NCBI RefSeq assembly: GCF_900217905.1
Contig: NZ_OBMO01000009.1
Location: 1-64,000 of the forward strand
Source of the DNA: Alloalcanivorax xenomutans
GTDB lineage: Bacteria; Pseudomonadota; Gammaproteobacteria; Pseudomonadales; Alcanivoracaceae
DNA length: 64,000 bases
Reading direction: 5' to 3'
Shown: positions 54,880 through 63,900 of the stretch, one piece after another
How the letters are laid out: each line of letters starts with the position of its first letter
Numbering within the stretch: the stretch's first letter is position 1
Translations under genes and position numbers: made by a program
Notes under the pieces: model-generated
Told to the model about the DNA's origin: nothing
Database searches by the model: none
The model's input: the letters and a program-made list of their open reading frames with translations, nothing else

Positions 54880-55506
54880 ATGGCGATCGACAGTTGTGAA
54901 AACCTGCCCGGACAACGCGGGCCCGCCGACCACGAGCGGCGTACACAGATTCTGCAGGTGGCGGATGAACTGTTCCGAGTGCACGGTTACCGCAAGACCT
55001 CGGTGACCGACATCGCCAAGGCGATCGGAGTGTCCAGCGCCTATCTGTATCGCTTTTTCGATTCCAAACAGGCGATTGGCGAGTCGGTTTGCGCGCTGGC
55101 GCTGTCGACCATGGGTGAGGCCATCCGCGCTGTCGCCGAGCGCGACGCCTCCGCCACTCAACGCCTGCGCGACATGCTGCACACCTTGCTTTCCGAGGGG
55201 ATGCGGCTGTTTCTCAAGGAGCGGTGCATACACGATATTGTTGTTGTCTCCATTGAGAATCAGTGGGCGGTCACCGAAGAACACAATAATGAGATCTACG
55301 AGGCGATCGAGAAAATCGTCTCGGACGGCCGTGAAAGCGGGGAGTTCGAGCGCAAGACGCCATTGGATGAGGTTTGCATGGCGATCCGCGTCACCGCCGC
55401 CGCTTACGCTCACCCGGTGCTGCTCAACCGGCTGGGGAACACCGAGGAGATGGAAACCAAGCTGGCGGCGGTCACCAACCTGATTCTCCGGAGTCTGGCG
55501 CCCTGA
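54880..55506 (+). CDS. TetR-family transcriptional regulator
   Basis: 208 residues. N-terminal TetR helix-turn-helix: ILQVADELFRVHGYRKTSVT followed by DIAKAIGVSSAYLYRFFDSKQ (split), typical of the family. The C-terminal ligand domain is unassigned. ATG at 54880 after CAGGGAGAGCC; the frame is open 63 bp upstream but conservation begins near residue 15. The next gene downstream has a near-perfect promoter with GTTAC words, so it may be the target. Confidence 0.9.
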   Translation: MAIDSCENLPGQRGPADHERRTQILQVADELFRVHGYRKTSVTDIAKAIGVSSAYLYRFFDSKQAIGESVCALALSTMGEAIRAVAERDASATQRLRDMLHTLLSEGMRLFLKERCIHDIVVVSIENQWAVTEEHNNEIYEAIEKIVSDGRESGEFERKTPLDEVCMAIRVTAAAYAHPVLLNRLGNTEEMETKLAAVTNLILRSLAP

Positions 55507-55517
55507 AAATAATCGCG

Positions 55518-55555
55518 AGTTACAAGTTGACAATAACGTAACCTGTAACTATACT
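55518..55555 (+). promoter_or_regulatory. Sigma-70 promoter with inverted repeat before the 151-residue secreted protein gene
   Basis: TTGACA (55527-55532), 17-bp spacer, TATACT (55550-55555): an excellent match. AGTTACA (55518-55524) and TGTAACT (55544-55550) form an inverted repeat that spans the -35 and the spacer, and CGTAACC lies between. A repressor bound here would block the polymerase. The neighbouring TetR is the obvious candidate. Confidence 0.75.
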
Positions 55556-55642
55556 GGCTCCATCAGCGTGGGAGACCAGCAAGCACTCGCGAAATCGCCC
55601 TGACCTCCCGCGACATTCCCTGAATGTGAACGTGAGGAAAGG

Positions 55643-56098
55643 ATGATGAAAAACGTAGCCCGTTTGTCCGTTGCCGCCCTGGTCGTTGCTGGTCTGGCTG
55701 CCGCACCGCTGGCCCAGGCCAACAGCTTCGAAGATCAGGTTCGTGCCGATTACCTGAGCGCCCGTGAGCAGATCGACTCTCCGGCGCTGATTGACGGCCA
55801 GGTGCAAAGAGCCGCCAGCGATCGCCTGCAAGCAGAGCAGCGTGGTCAGTCCCAGGGTGAAGGCCGTGACTTCCTGAGCGTCCGTGAAAATATCGACTCC
55901 CAGGACTACATCGCTTACCGCTCCCAGGAAGCTCAGCACAATCTGGCGGTCGCCAAGGAACGTGCTCCCCTGGCCAGCCAGACTCCGGTGGATCACCTGG
56001 GTCACCGCCTGAACCTGGACTCTCCGGAGAATCTGCAACGTGTCATCTCCGAAGTGCAGGCTCAGCAAGCATTGCGGGCCCAGCAGGCACAGCTGTAA
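55643..56098 (+). CDS. Small secreted repeat protein, family unrecognised
   Basis: 151 residues with a signal peptide (LSVAALVVAGLAAAPLAQA, cut near residue 26). The mature part has three repeats about 40 residues apart with the pattern D-Y/F-x3-R-x2-I/L-D-S-P/Q-x2-I/L: DYLSAREQIDSPALI (36-50), DFLSVRENIDSQDYI (76-90) and HLGHRLNLDSPENL (118-131). Linkers are Gln/Ala-rich and probably helical. The gene at 57759-58193 has the same repeat. Strong promoter and GAGGAAAGG ribosome-binding site suggest high expression. I do not recognise a known family. Confidence 0.75.
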   Translation: MMKNVARLSVAALVVAGLAAAPLAQANSFEDQVRADYLSAREQIDSPALIDGQVQRAASDRLQAEQRGQSQGEGRDFLSVRENIDSQDYIAYRSQEAQHNLAVAKERAPLASQTPVDHLGHRLNLDSPENLQRVISEVQAQQALRAQQAQL

Positions 56099-56163
56099 GG
56101 GACTCGCCAGCAAACTCCGTGGAGTTTGTGATACTCCGCCCGGCTTCCTTGGCCGGGCCCATC

Positions 56164-56187
56164 AAAGCGCCCTTGACCGGGCGCTTT
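56164..56187 (+). terminator. Rho-independent terminator
   Basis: Perfect 9-bp stem AAAGCGCCC/GGGCGCTTT with a 6-base loop followed by GTGGTT. 66 bp after the stop of the secreted protein gene; the closing TTT is part of the stem. Confidence 0.65.
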
Positions 56188-56269
56188 GTGGTTCGGGCGA
56201 TGGCGTGCCGGGCACGGAGTGCCTATCATTGACGGTTGTCATACACCGCCTGAATCGAGTTTCCCGCCT

Positions 56270-57247
56270 ATGTCGATACCGTTTTCCCGCGACGCCATCA
56301 CCCGCAGTTGGCATCCTCTGAATTGGGAACGGTTCGCCCCTCTCGATGACCCCAGCCTGGACTATGTCAGCTACTACGGCATTGATTTCGCCGCGCGGCT
56401 GCCGCGGCTGGAGCACGGCTTCGGCTATTTCGATGCCGCCGGCCATACTCTCGGCATCCACGTCTGGCGCCCCCCGTCGCCGAAGGGCTCGGTGTTCGTA
56501 TGCCACGGTTACTTCGATCACGTCGGTCTTTACGGTCATGTCATTGGGCATCTGTTGGAAAAAGGCTTCGCCGTGGTCGCCTATGATCTTCCGGGGCATG
56601 GCCTCAGTTCCGGTCCGCCGGCGGATATCGACGACTTCAAGGTGTATCGGGACGTGCTGGAGCAGTGTCTGAGCCTGGCCCGGACACATTTGCCCAAACC
56701 CTGGCATGTGGTGGCGCAGAGCACCGGCGGCGCCATTGTCATGGATTTCCTTCTGCATCACCGGTTCGACGCGGGCAGGGCGCCGTTTGAGCAGGTTATT
56801 CTGCTGGCCCCCCTGGTGCGTCCATTCAAATGGGGCACCGCCCGCTGGCTGCATACCCTGATTCGTCCTTTTGCACGCTCGATAAAGCGGGTTTTCACCA
56901 TTAACTCCGGAGATCCCGATTTTCTGGATTTCCTGGAAAACCGGGACCCCCTGCAGCCCCGGCGGCTGCCGGCCAGCTGGGTGACCGCGCTGAAGCGCTG
57001 GTTGCCGGGATTCGAGCGGGCGGCCCCGGTGCCGTTGTCGCCGGTGGTGATTCAAGGCGATCAGGATGAGACGGTGGACTGGCGCTACAACCTGGATATT
57101 ATCCGCCGCAAGTTCCAGGAGCCCCGCATTCATATCCTGGAGGGTGCCCGCCATCAGTTGGCCAATGAGCAGGCGGATTATCGGGAGCGCATCTTTCGTA
57201 TCATTGACGATTGTCTGAACGTGCCGGAGCACACTGCCCGGCCGTAA
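56270..57247 (+). CDS. Alpha/beta hydrolase (lysophospholipase-like)
   Basis: 325 residues. The fold is clear from FVCHGYFDHVGLYGHVIGHL (oxyanion/HG motif), AYDLPGHGLSSGPPADIDDF and the nucleophile elbow VVAQSTGGAIVMDF, in which serine sits in an AxSxGG rather than GxSxG setting. A late aspartate (QGDQDETVDW) and histidine (EGARHQLAN) complete the triad. ATG at 56270 (MSIPFSRDAITRSWHP); no strong ribosome-binding site. Proteins of the serine aminopeptidase S33/lysophospholipase type are close. Substrate unknown. Confidence 0.85.
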   Translation: MSIPFSRDAITRSWHPLNWERFAPLDDPSLDYVSYYGIDFAARLPRLEHGFGYFDAAGHTLGIHVWRPPSPKGSVFVCHGYFDHVGLYGHVIGHLLEKGFAVVAYDLPGHGLSSGPPADIDDFKVYRDVLEQCLSLARTHLPKPWHVVAQSTGGAIVMDFLLHHRFDAGRAPFEQVILLAPLVRPFKWGTARWLHTLIRPFARSIKRVFTINSGDPDFLDFLENRDPLQPRRLPASWVTALKRWLPGFERAAPVPLSPVVIQGDQDETVDWRYNLDIIRRKFQEPRIHILEGARHQLANEQADYRERIFRIIDDCLNVPEHTARP

Positions 57248-57320
57248 GCCTGAAGGCCTGGGATTTTACCTTGTGTTACTTGCTTGTCTCGGTGGGAAAT
57301 CTGGGACAATGGTGCTAACC

Positions 57321-57388
57321 GGATACAAGTACTGTCCGGATACAAGTACTGTCCGGATACAAGTACTGTCCGGATACAAGTGCCGCCC
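57321..57388. repeat. Four tandem 17-bp repeats
   Basis: Unit GGATACAAGTACTGTCC occurs exactly at 57321-57337, 57338-57354 and 57355-57371, and in a diverged form at 57372-57388; GGACACGGTGCCCGG follows. Each unit has an AGTACT centre. They lie directly upstream of the small secreted protein gene at 57425 and could be regulatory or slipped-strand repeats. Confidence 0.9.
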
Positions 57389-57424
57389 GGACACGGTGCC
57401 CGGGCGCGAGCAGGAGGTAACGCC

Positions 57425-57712
57425 ATGAAGTTCAAACCAGTATGGATGGCCATGGGCGTGATGCTGGTGACGATGGCAGCGCCGGCGCTGGCTCAGTTGG
57501 ATAACCGGGCTATGCCATCCGCGGACCCCGCCACCCAGGCGGAACAGCGGCGGCAGGATTTGCAGAACCGCCTGGACAGTCAGCGCCGCGCCGCGGAAGA
57601 GCGGCGGAAAACCCAGCAGCAGCGAGCGGATGAACGGATGGAGGCCGCCGAGCAGCGCCGTAAGGAAATGGAACAGGAAGCGTTGCGTCGTCGCGAGGCG
57701 TTGACGCGATAG
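57425..57712 (+). CDS. Small secreted charged coiled-coil protein
   Basis: 95 residues with a signal peptide (VWMAMGVMLVTMAAPALA, cut after about residue 24). The mature part is highly charged and helical, with Arg/Gln/Glu-rich heptads (AAEERRKTQQQRADERMEAA), so a periplasmic coiled coil is predicted. ATG at 57425 is fixed by an AGGAGG eight bases upstream; the frame is open further but only through the tandem repeats. Function unknown. The next gene converges and shares a terminator. Confidence 0.75.
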   Translation: MKFKPVWMAMGVMLVTMAAPALAQLDNRAMPSADPATQAEQRRQDLQNRLDSQRRAAEERRKTQQQRADERMEAAEQRRKEMEQEALRRREALTR

Positions 57713-57715
57713 CGC

Positions 57716-57742
57716 AAAAGCCCCGGGGTGACCGGGGCTTTT
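57716..57742. terminator. Bidirectional terminator
   Basis: Perfect 11-bp stem AAAAGCCCCGG/CCGGGGCTTTT with loop GGTGA. It has T-runs on both strands and lies between two converging genes, so it serves both. Confidence 0.9.
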
Positions 57743-57758
57743 CGTTTCGGGAAACGGT

Positions 57759-58193
57759 TTACTCTTTCGGTTTGATCGCGCCTTCCTTCATTTCCTGCAG
57801 ACGCTCCTTGATCTGGTCCGGGTTATCCAGGTTTTCCCGATCCTTGGCGTAGTCCGGGCTTTGCATGTCCTTACCCATTTCCTTGGCTTCCTGGCGGGCC
57901 TTGTCCCGGGCTGCCCGGCCTTCCTCAAGCCGCTCCTCGATATTCTTGTCGATCTTGCTGCGGTCCTCACCGTAGTTTCTGGCCTTGTCCGAAACGCCTT
58001 CGGCGGCACGCCGCTTGGACTCGGTTTCGGCTTCGATTGCCTTTTTGTATTCCTTGGAGATGTGTTCCGGGCTGTCCAGATTGCGGCGTTCGGTGGAGTA
58101 ATCCCGCCCGGACGTGTCGTCAGCCATCGCGAGCGGCGCCGCCACGACACCGAGAGTAGCGAAGAGAAGGGGAATGAATGCTGACCGTTGCAT
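57759..58193 (-). CDS. Small secreted repeat protein, paralogue of the 55643 gene
   Basis: 144 residues with a signal peptide (IPLLFATLGVVAAPLAMA, cut after residue 24). Three repeats recur every 41-42 residues: DYSTERRNLDSPEHI (31-45), NYGEDRSKIDKNIEERL (73-89) and DYAKDRENLDNPDQI (114-128). Linkers are Lys/Glu/Ala-rich helices (AIEAETESKRRAAEG). The motif is the same as in the 151-residue protein at 55643. AAGGAG precedes the ATG. Function unknown. Confidence 0.75.
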   Translation of the reverse strand: MQRSAFIPLLFATLGVVAAPLAMADDTSGRDYSTERRNLDSPEHISKEYKKAIEAETESKRRAAEGVSDKARNYGEDRSKIDKNIEERLEEGRAARDKARQEAKEMGKDMQSPDYAKDRENLDNPDQIKERLQEMKEGAIKPKE

Positions 58194-58553
58194 GAGTCGT
58201 CTCCTTGTAGATCAATGGTTACTCCCTGAACATTCCGTGGAGTAGCGCTTTTTTGGATTCATTGTTTTAGTTCACCGCGGAGGCCGGCATGGGGCGGTCC
58301 GTACCGGCGACACGGTGATATGTTCAAGATGCGCGAACTGTACAAAAATTCAAGTCATACATTAGTAAAAAAGAATATCGAGGCTGGTGGAGCGCTGCCG
58401 TGGGCGGCTTGCCGTGGCAGTGAATCAGCGTGCCAGCATCGCCGGCCTTCAGCACGTGTACCGCGGGGTGGTGACACTCACGGGGGGCGTATTGGCGCAA
58501 TATTCAGGTTAAACTGGGCGATCGTCGTGGAATTAATCGGTTTGAGGTAGGAA
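58194..58553. other. Intergenic region between the repeat-protein gene and rpiA
   Basis: 360 bp without a supported gene. It must hold divergent promoters. There is an AT-rich patch (58335-58378) and, at 58384-58437, a worn REP unit (GTGGAGCGCTGCCGTGGGCG and GCAGTGAATC). A short plus-strand frame through the REP was rejected. Confidence 0.6.
58384..58437. repeat. Degenerate REP remnant
   Basis: GTGGAGCGCTGCCGTGGGCG, GCTTGCCGTGGCAGTGAATC still resemble GCTGTGGGA...GCTTGCC...GCGAATC of the intact units. Confidence 0.5.
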
Positions 58554-59207
58554 ATGGATCAGAATGCGTTGAAGCGGAGGGTGGCGGAAGCCGCCTTGCG
58601 TCATGTGCCTGAAGGCGAGGTCATCGGTGTGGGTACCGGCTCCACGGCAAACTGTTTTATCGATGCCCTGGCGACCATGAAGGATCGCCTGGCCGGCGCC
58701 GTGGCCAGTTCCGAAGCCACCGCCGAGCGGTTGCGTGGACACGGTATCGAGGTGTTGGAGCTGAATCAGGTGGACAGTCTGCCGCTGTACGTGGACGGTG
58801 CCGACGAAGTCAACGATCACCGGGAGATGATCAAGGGTGGTGGCGGCGCCCTGACCCGCGAGAAAATCGTGGCGGCGGTGGCCGAGCGGTTTATCTGTAT
58901 TGTCGACGGTTCCAAGCAGGTCAAACGCCTGGGCGGCTTCCCGTTGCCGGTGGAGGTGATCCCCATGGCCCGTTCCTACGTAGCGCGCCGGCTCGCCGCG
59001 CTCGGCGGGCAGCCCCAGTACCGGGAGGGTTTTGTCACCGATAACGGCAATCTGATTCTCGATGTGCGCAATCTGGATATCCTCAACCCCATCGAGCTCG
59101 AAGAGAAAATCAATAATATTACCGGGGTCGTCACCAATGGCCTGTTCGCCCGCCGTCCCGCCGACCTGGTGCTGGTTGGCCGTGGCGACGAGGTGATCTC
59201 GATTTGA
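58554..59207 (+). CDS. rpiA: Ribose-5-phosphate isomerase A
   Basis: 217 residues. The substrate loop is [15 protein letters not shown] (residues ~22-36); catalytic residues lie in [25 protein letters not shown] (in two parts: VDGADEVND and [11 protein letters not shown]). The C-terminal metal of the motif [12 protein letters not shown] and RPADLVLVG follow the family. Pentose phosphate pathway. ATG after GAGGTAGGAA; stand-alone gene. Confidence 0.97.
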   Translation: MDQNALKRRVAEAALRHVPEGEVIGVGTGSTANCFIDALATMKDRLAGAVASSEATAERLRGHGIEVLELNQVDSLPLYVDGADEVNDHREMIKGGGGALTREKIVAAVAERFICIVDGSKQVKRLGGFPLPVEVIPMARSYVARRLAALGGQPQYREGFVTDNGNLILDVRNLDILNPIELEEKINNITGVVTNGLFARRPADLVLVGRGDEVISI

Positions 59208-59563
59208 GTTGAAAACGGAGCATCGCGGTTCATGGCCGCGATGCCCGTAATCGTTTTAATCCCACCCTCACCATTGCGCCTGAAAACGGCAATCAGGCTG
59301 CCTCAATTCTTTCTTCCGACCCCCGTCACAGAGCGACACGGTCTGTTACAGCTGCTAACCATCCGCCATCCCTGAGTACGGTTTTCCACCTTTTTTCATA
59401 CGCCAATGTCTGTGCACATTTGTTTTACTGAGATTGCATAGAAAGGAAGTTCTGAATATCGCCTTGTCCCCATTATTCGGAGCTTTCTAAAAAAGGGGGC
59501 CGGTAATCGCTCCGCGCCCGACCTGGATTACACAACAACAATGATCCGTACCGGAGGCAGTGT
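59208..59563. other. Intergenic region before the FadL gene
   Basis: 356 bp. It starts with a hairpin (59220-59244), then a long AT-richer stretch with no frame, terminator or operator that I recognise; it must hold the promoter of the FadL-lipoprotein pair. I do not see a FadR-like site. Confidence 0.55.
59220..59244 (+). terminator. Hairpin after rpiA, probable terminator
   Basis: 9-bp stem GCATCGCGG/CCGCGATGC with a 7-base loop, 13 bp past the rpiA stop. The following CCGTAATCGTTTT has only a delayed T-run. Confidence 0.6.
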
Positions 59564-60913
59564 ATGTTCGGACTTTCCCCCCTGCGTCGCGGTGGCATCG
59601 CGGCCCTGTCCCTTTCGGTCGCCGCTTCGATTGCTGCCCCGGCCTTCGCCGCCATGGGTAACACCGCCAGCAGCTATGGCCTTTTTCCTGGTGATGTGGC
59701 ATCCGCTCAGGCCCTTTCCATGTTCAATCCGCAGGCGTCGTCGCTGTACTACAACCCGTCCTATCTGATCAAGGATCCCCGTGGTGAGCTGACCATCGGC
59801 TTCCTGCACGCCGAGCAGGAACTCGATGGCAAGAGTTTGGGGGGCGCCGCTCCGGCCACACGCGACGGCAACCTGCTCGATGACAGCCGCAGCCAGCAGC
59901 AATTGATCGCGCTGAAAACCGATCTGTCCAGCATCACCAAATTCGAGCATCCGATTTACTTCGCCATCATCGCCGGCGTGGAAAAATACGGGAAAGAAAT
60001 GCTTTCCTTCAATTCCAGCACGTCCATGGGCGGGCAATACATGGAGTACGGTCGTCAACCGTTATTCCTGAATATCGGCGGTGGTACCGAGTTGCTGCAC
60101 GGGATCGCCGTCGGCGCCTCCGCGCACGTCTCCCTGCGTTCCGACGCGAAGCTGGTGGCCAGCTCCAATCTGGCCGGTGAAACCCAGTACGAAACGCTCG
60201 AGGTCAACGCCAAACCGGTGATCCGGCCGGTGCTCGGCGTCACCCTGGACTGGGGCAAGCTGATCTGCGGCAAGGGCGACTGCATCACCAATGGCCTGGA
60301 AACCGCGTTTGCTTTTCGTGGCCATACCGAGGCACGCACTTCGGTGGACTCGCGCATCACCATTCCCGGCACCGTGCCGTCTCCGGGTATCGCGTTGCTG
60401 ATCGATACCGTGGATTCCTACCAACCGGATATTTACAGCGCCGGGGTGCAGTACCGTTTCAATGACCGGCTGCGTGCCGGGGTGACGGTGGAACGGCAGA
60501 ACTGGTCGGACCTGATGGAAGTGCTGGAGGACGACACCGTCAAGGATCAGGCGGACATTCACTTCAAGGACATCACCGTGCCCCGGGTGGGGGTTGAGTG
60601 GAGCGCGCTCAAGAACGTGAGCCTGACCGCCGGCGTGGCGTTCCGGGAATCACCGATGGAAAGCGACCGCAGCCTGGACGTCAATTATCTGGACGCGGAC
60701 AAGACCATCTATGGCGTCGGCGGTTCCTGGACCATCGAGCAGCCCCCGGTTCTCGCGTACCCCATGCGGGTGGATTTCGGTTACCAGTTCCACGATATCG
60801 ACCAGCGCAAGTTTGATCTGACCAGCGACCGGGCTCCGGTGAATCCCTACGAAACCATCGAAACCGGCGGCGAAGTCCATGTATTCAGCGGTTCCGTCAC
60901 CCTGAAGTTCTGA
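59564..60913 (+). CDS. FadL/TodX-family outer-membrane transporter
   Basis: 449 residues. Signal peptide up to APAFA (about residue 29), N-terminal hatch-like segment with SMFNPQASSLYYNPS corresponding to the FadL NPA motif, then a 14-strand-type barrel ending in LKF. Proteins of this family import long-chain fatty acids or hydrocarbons. Strong ribosome-binding site GGAGG. Co-transcribed with a lipoprotein gene 11 bp downstream. The substrate is unproven; the proposed alkane or lipid role is inference. Confidence 0.88.
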   Translation: MFGLSPLRRGGIAALSLSVAASIAAPAFAAMGNTASSYGLFPGDVASAQALSMFNPQASSLYYNPSYLIKDPRGELTIGFLHAEQELDGKSLGGAAPATRDGNLLDDSRSQQQLIALKTDLSSITKFEHPIYFAIIAGVEKYGKEMLSFNSSTSMGGQYMEYGRQPLFLNIGGGTELLHGIAVGASAHVSLRSDAKLVASSNLAGETQYETLEVNAKPVIRPVLGVTLDWGKLICGKGDCITNGLETAFAFRGHTEARTSVDSRITIPGTVPSPGIALLIDTVDSYQPDIYSAGVQYRFNDRLRAGVTVERQNWSDLMEVLEDDTVKDQADIHFKDITVPRVGVEWSALKNVSLTAGVAFRESPMESDRSLDVNYLDADKTIYGVGGSWTIEQPPVLAYPMRVDFGYQFHDIDQRKFDLTSDRAPVNPYETIETGGEVHVFSGSVTLKF

Positions 60914-60924
60914 GGAGTGGTGTC

Positions 60925-63900
60925 ATGCGAAGTAAACTGATCATTGCCGCCTGCGCCGGTATCCTGGCCGGCTGCGGGGGCGGCGGTAGCAGCAATCCGA
61001 GTTTTGACGGGCCCCAGTACAATCCCAAGGCGTTGTATTTCAACTATCCTTTCGACGGGCAGGCCTATGTGGCGCCGTCCGCTCCGGTGGTGCTGGAATT
61101 CAGCGATCCCCTGGAGGTCACCGAGGACAACTTCCGCTTTACCGGGCCTGATGGCGAGGCGGTGCCTTTTGCAATGAAGGTCATGAACGGCGGCCGCAAC
61201 GTGGTGTTGCAGCCGACCGCGCCGCTGGCGCCGATCAGTGATTACAAGGTCGCCATCATCGACCTGGCCCCGGATGGCCGGGTGGTTAATTTCCGCGACG
61301 GCGAATTGAACTTCTCCACCCGTCCCGCCCTGGAAGGGCCGCTGTCGCAACAACGTGCTTCGGACACCTTCGAGATCAGCGAAATTTTCCCGGACGATGA
61401 TCAGTTTCCCACCGTGGATTTCTCCACCTTCCGGCTGCGTACCTCCCAGCCGCTGGATCCGTCTTCCGTGGCGTATGGGGACACCGTCAGCCTGACGCGG
61501 AGTGGTGAACTGGTGCCGGCCCTGGTCCTGAGCGGCCGCGATACGCTTACCGTGGATCCGCTGGAGGACATGACCCCGGGGCAGGAATACGTGTTGACGG
61601 TGAGCGGGCTCACCAGCGCCTCAGGGGAAACCCTGGCGCCATTCGAGCGCACCGTGACACCGTTGAATACCAAGTCCAGCACCGGTGAACGGGAAGTGCT
61701 GGTGACCGAGGCGCCGGCCACTCACGACACCCTTGGCTGTCTTGAGGAGGGCGATCTGCGAACCTCCGAACTGACCGGCGATCCGATCAACTGTGTGCCG
61801 TTGATCAGCACCCTGCTGGCCAATGGCACCGCGTCCAAGCAATCCGGTGATATCTACGCCGAACTGGCGTTCCCGCCCAGCTTTCCGGACGTGACGCCGC
61901 TGCGCATCAAACGGGGCGGCATCCTGGTGGGTGAACCGCTGGATGTGTTGATCGGCGGGGAAGTGCCGGTGGGCTTCGACTCCGGCGCGGTGACCATCCA
62001 GGTGATGTCGGACGCCACCGGTTACCTGTTTCCCAATCCCAACTCCGATTCCCCCGACGCCGCCAAGAACGTGCGTCTGTTCATGGATCTCGCCGCCAAC
62101 ACCAAGGATGCCCGTGCCAACGGCGCCTTCACGCAGAACCTGATGCACGTGGAGTTGGTGGGCAAGGCGATCGTCGAGGACGGCAAACTGGTCACCGACG
62201 CGCTCACCGTGGTGGAGCCAAGGGTGTTGGGCGTGGAAAACAGTCACGGCGTGCTGAGCTTCCATATGGAGTCCTATCGCGACCAGGAAAACGCGCCGCC
62301 GCAGCCAGCGGATACGGTGCCGCCCACCTTGCTGGTGATGGACGACAATGGTGAGCAGCGGCTGTCCTGGACGCCGGGAGACGTGGCCGACCGTGCCGTG
62401 CCCGGTGAACCGATCACCCTGCTGTTTAGCGAGGCGCTGGACCCGCTCAGCGTTCGACCCGGCGAGACCGTCCGGTTGACCAAGGGCGGTGCGGCGGAGT
62501 CGTTCTCCTGGAGCCTGGACGGCAACGCCCTGGTGATCCAGCCGGCATCGCCGCTGGCTTTCGGCGTTCCCTATGAAATCAGTGTCACCAACGGCCTGAC
62601 CGATTTGGCCGGCAATGGGCTGCAGGTGCTGGATCCGCTGACCGGCCTCAACACCATTGGATTCACCATGCCGGAATACGTGGTGGAGCAGGACGGCGAG
62701 GATGTGCGCCGCGCTCCGTTCGCCATGGTGGTCTATCCGGGCTTCCCCTGCGCCAGCAGCCCCGCCACGGCATCCGATATCGCCGCCGGTGTGCAGGGCG
62801 TGTGCCTGTCATCGAGTTCCGAAGCCGAGCAGGTGGAAGTGGACGAGCTGCCGATCGTCGGCATGCCGTCGAACCGGCCGATCCGGGTACGGTTTTCCCA
62901 GAACATGGACGCCGACAGCCTGACTTTGGGCACCGCCTGCGGTCAGGGCGCTTTCCGTGTCGAGCGGCTCGGCGAGGATGGCACCTGCCAGAGCGTGGTG
63001 GACGGCGAACTGCGGGTGGAGACTCGCGCTCTGACCTTCGTACCGGAATTGCCCTGGGAAGAGGGCGCCTTGTACCGCTATACCCTGGCTTCGCAAAGCG
63101 CCGGCTGTAGCGGTGAGGTGATCTGTTCCAGCGACGGGCTGCCTCTGCAGACCGCCCTGCTGGAAGGCAGTGATGCCAAGGCCGGCGGTCCCAACATGGA
63201 CATTCTGTTCCGCGGCGCCGGCGCCGTGACCACGGTGTTCCAGGAATTGAGCAACCTGCCGAGTGTCGACGCCAACAGTAACTTTGCCGTTGACGAAGGC
63301 GAACCGAGGGTGCCGGCGGGTACTCCGAATCCGGCGACGCCGGCCAACGCCACGCTGATCCGCCCCAACGGCGATGGCGGCGGCGGCTTGGTCAGCACCG
63401 CCAACACCGGTTGCGGATTCGAGGGCACGCCGCCCTATACCGAGGAAAATCAGATCGATTGCGACAGCGAGCGGATTCTGTACCTCACCGGTGACCTGAA
63501 CACGGAGATCCTCAATTACGATGCCGAGGCGGGCGGTGTCCCGGTGGTGATTTATCCGACCACCGTGGCGCTGAGCAACCTGGATGCCACCGCGGTGATC
63601 GGGTTGGATCTGGACACCTCCGACGGTGACAACTCGCTGACGGACCTGCCGATTATCGGCGGCCTGCTTGGCGGGCTGGTGCAAACGCTCGGGGATGTCC
63701 TCGATATCCTGGGGCTGGAAGAGGCCGTGCTCGGTCAGGTGGGTAACCTGGGGCTGGTGCCGATCGAGACCCACACCGGCCCGAACATCATGCGGGTGCG
63801 CTACAATGAGGATGCCGACGGCAATCGCACCACGCCGCCAGTGGGGCACATCATCGCTACCCCGGACGGGCCGGTGTTCCGGATCACCTTTGATCTGCTG

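Noticed and set aside
57321-57388. Tandem repeats as a CRISPR array
   Set aside because: The units are directly adjacent without spacers, only four copies long and 17 bp each; no cas genes are near.
57284-57424. N-terminal extension of the 95-residue coiled-coil protein
   Set aside because: The extension is translated from the 17-bp tandem repeats; a strong AGGAGG and a proper signal peptide fix the start at 57425.
58320-58550. Possible 76-residue protein upstream of rpiA
   Set aside because: It is formed partly by a worn REP unit and has no ribosome-binding site or conserved pattern.
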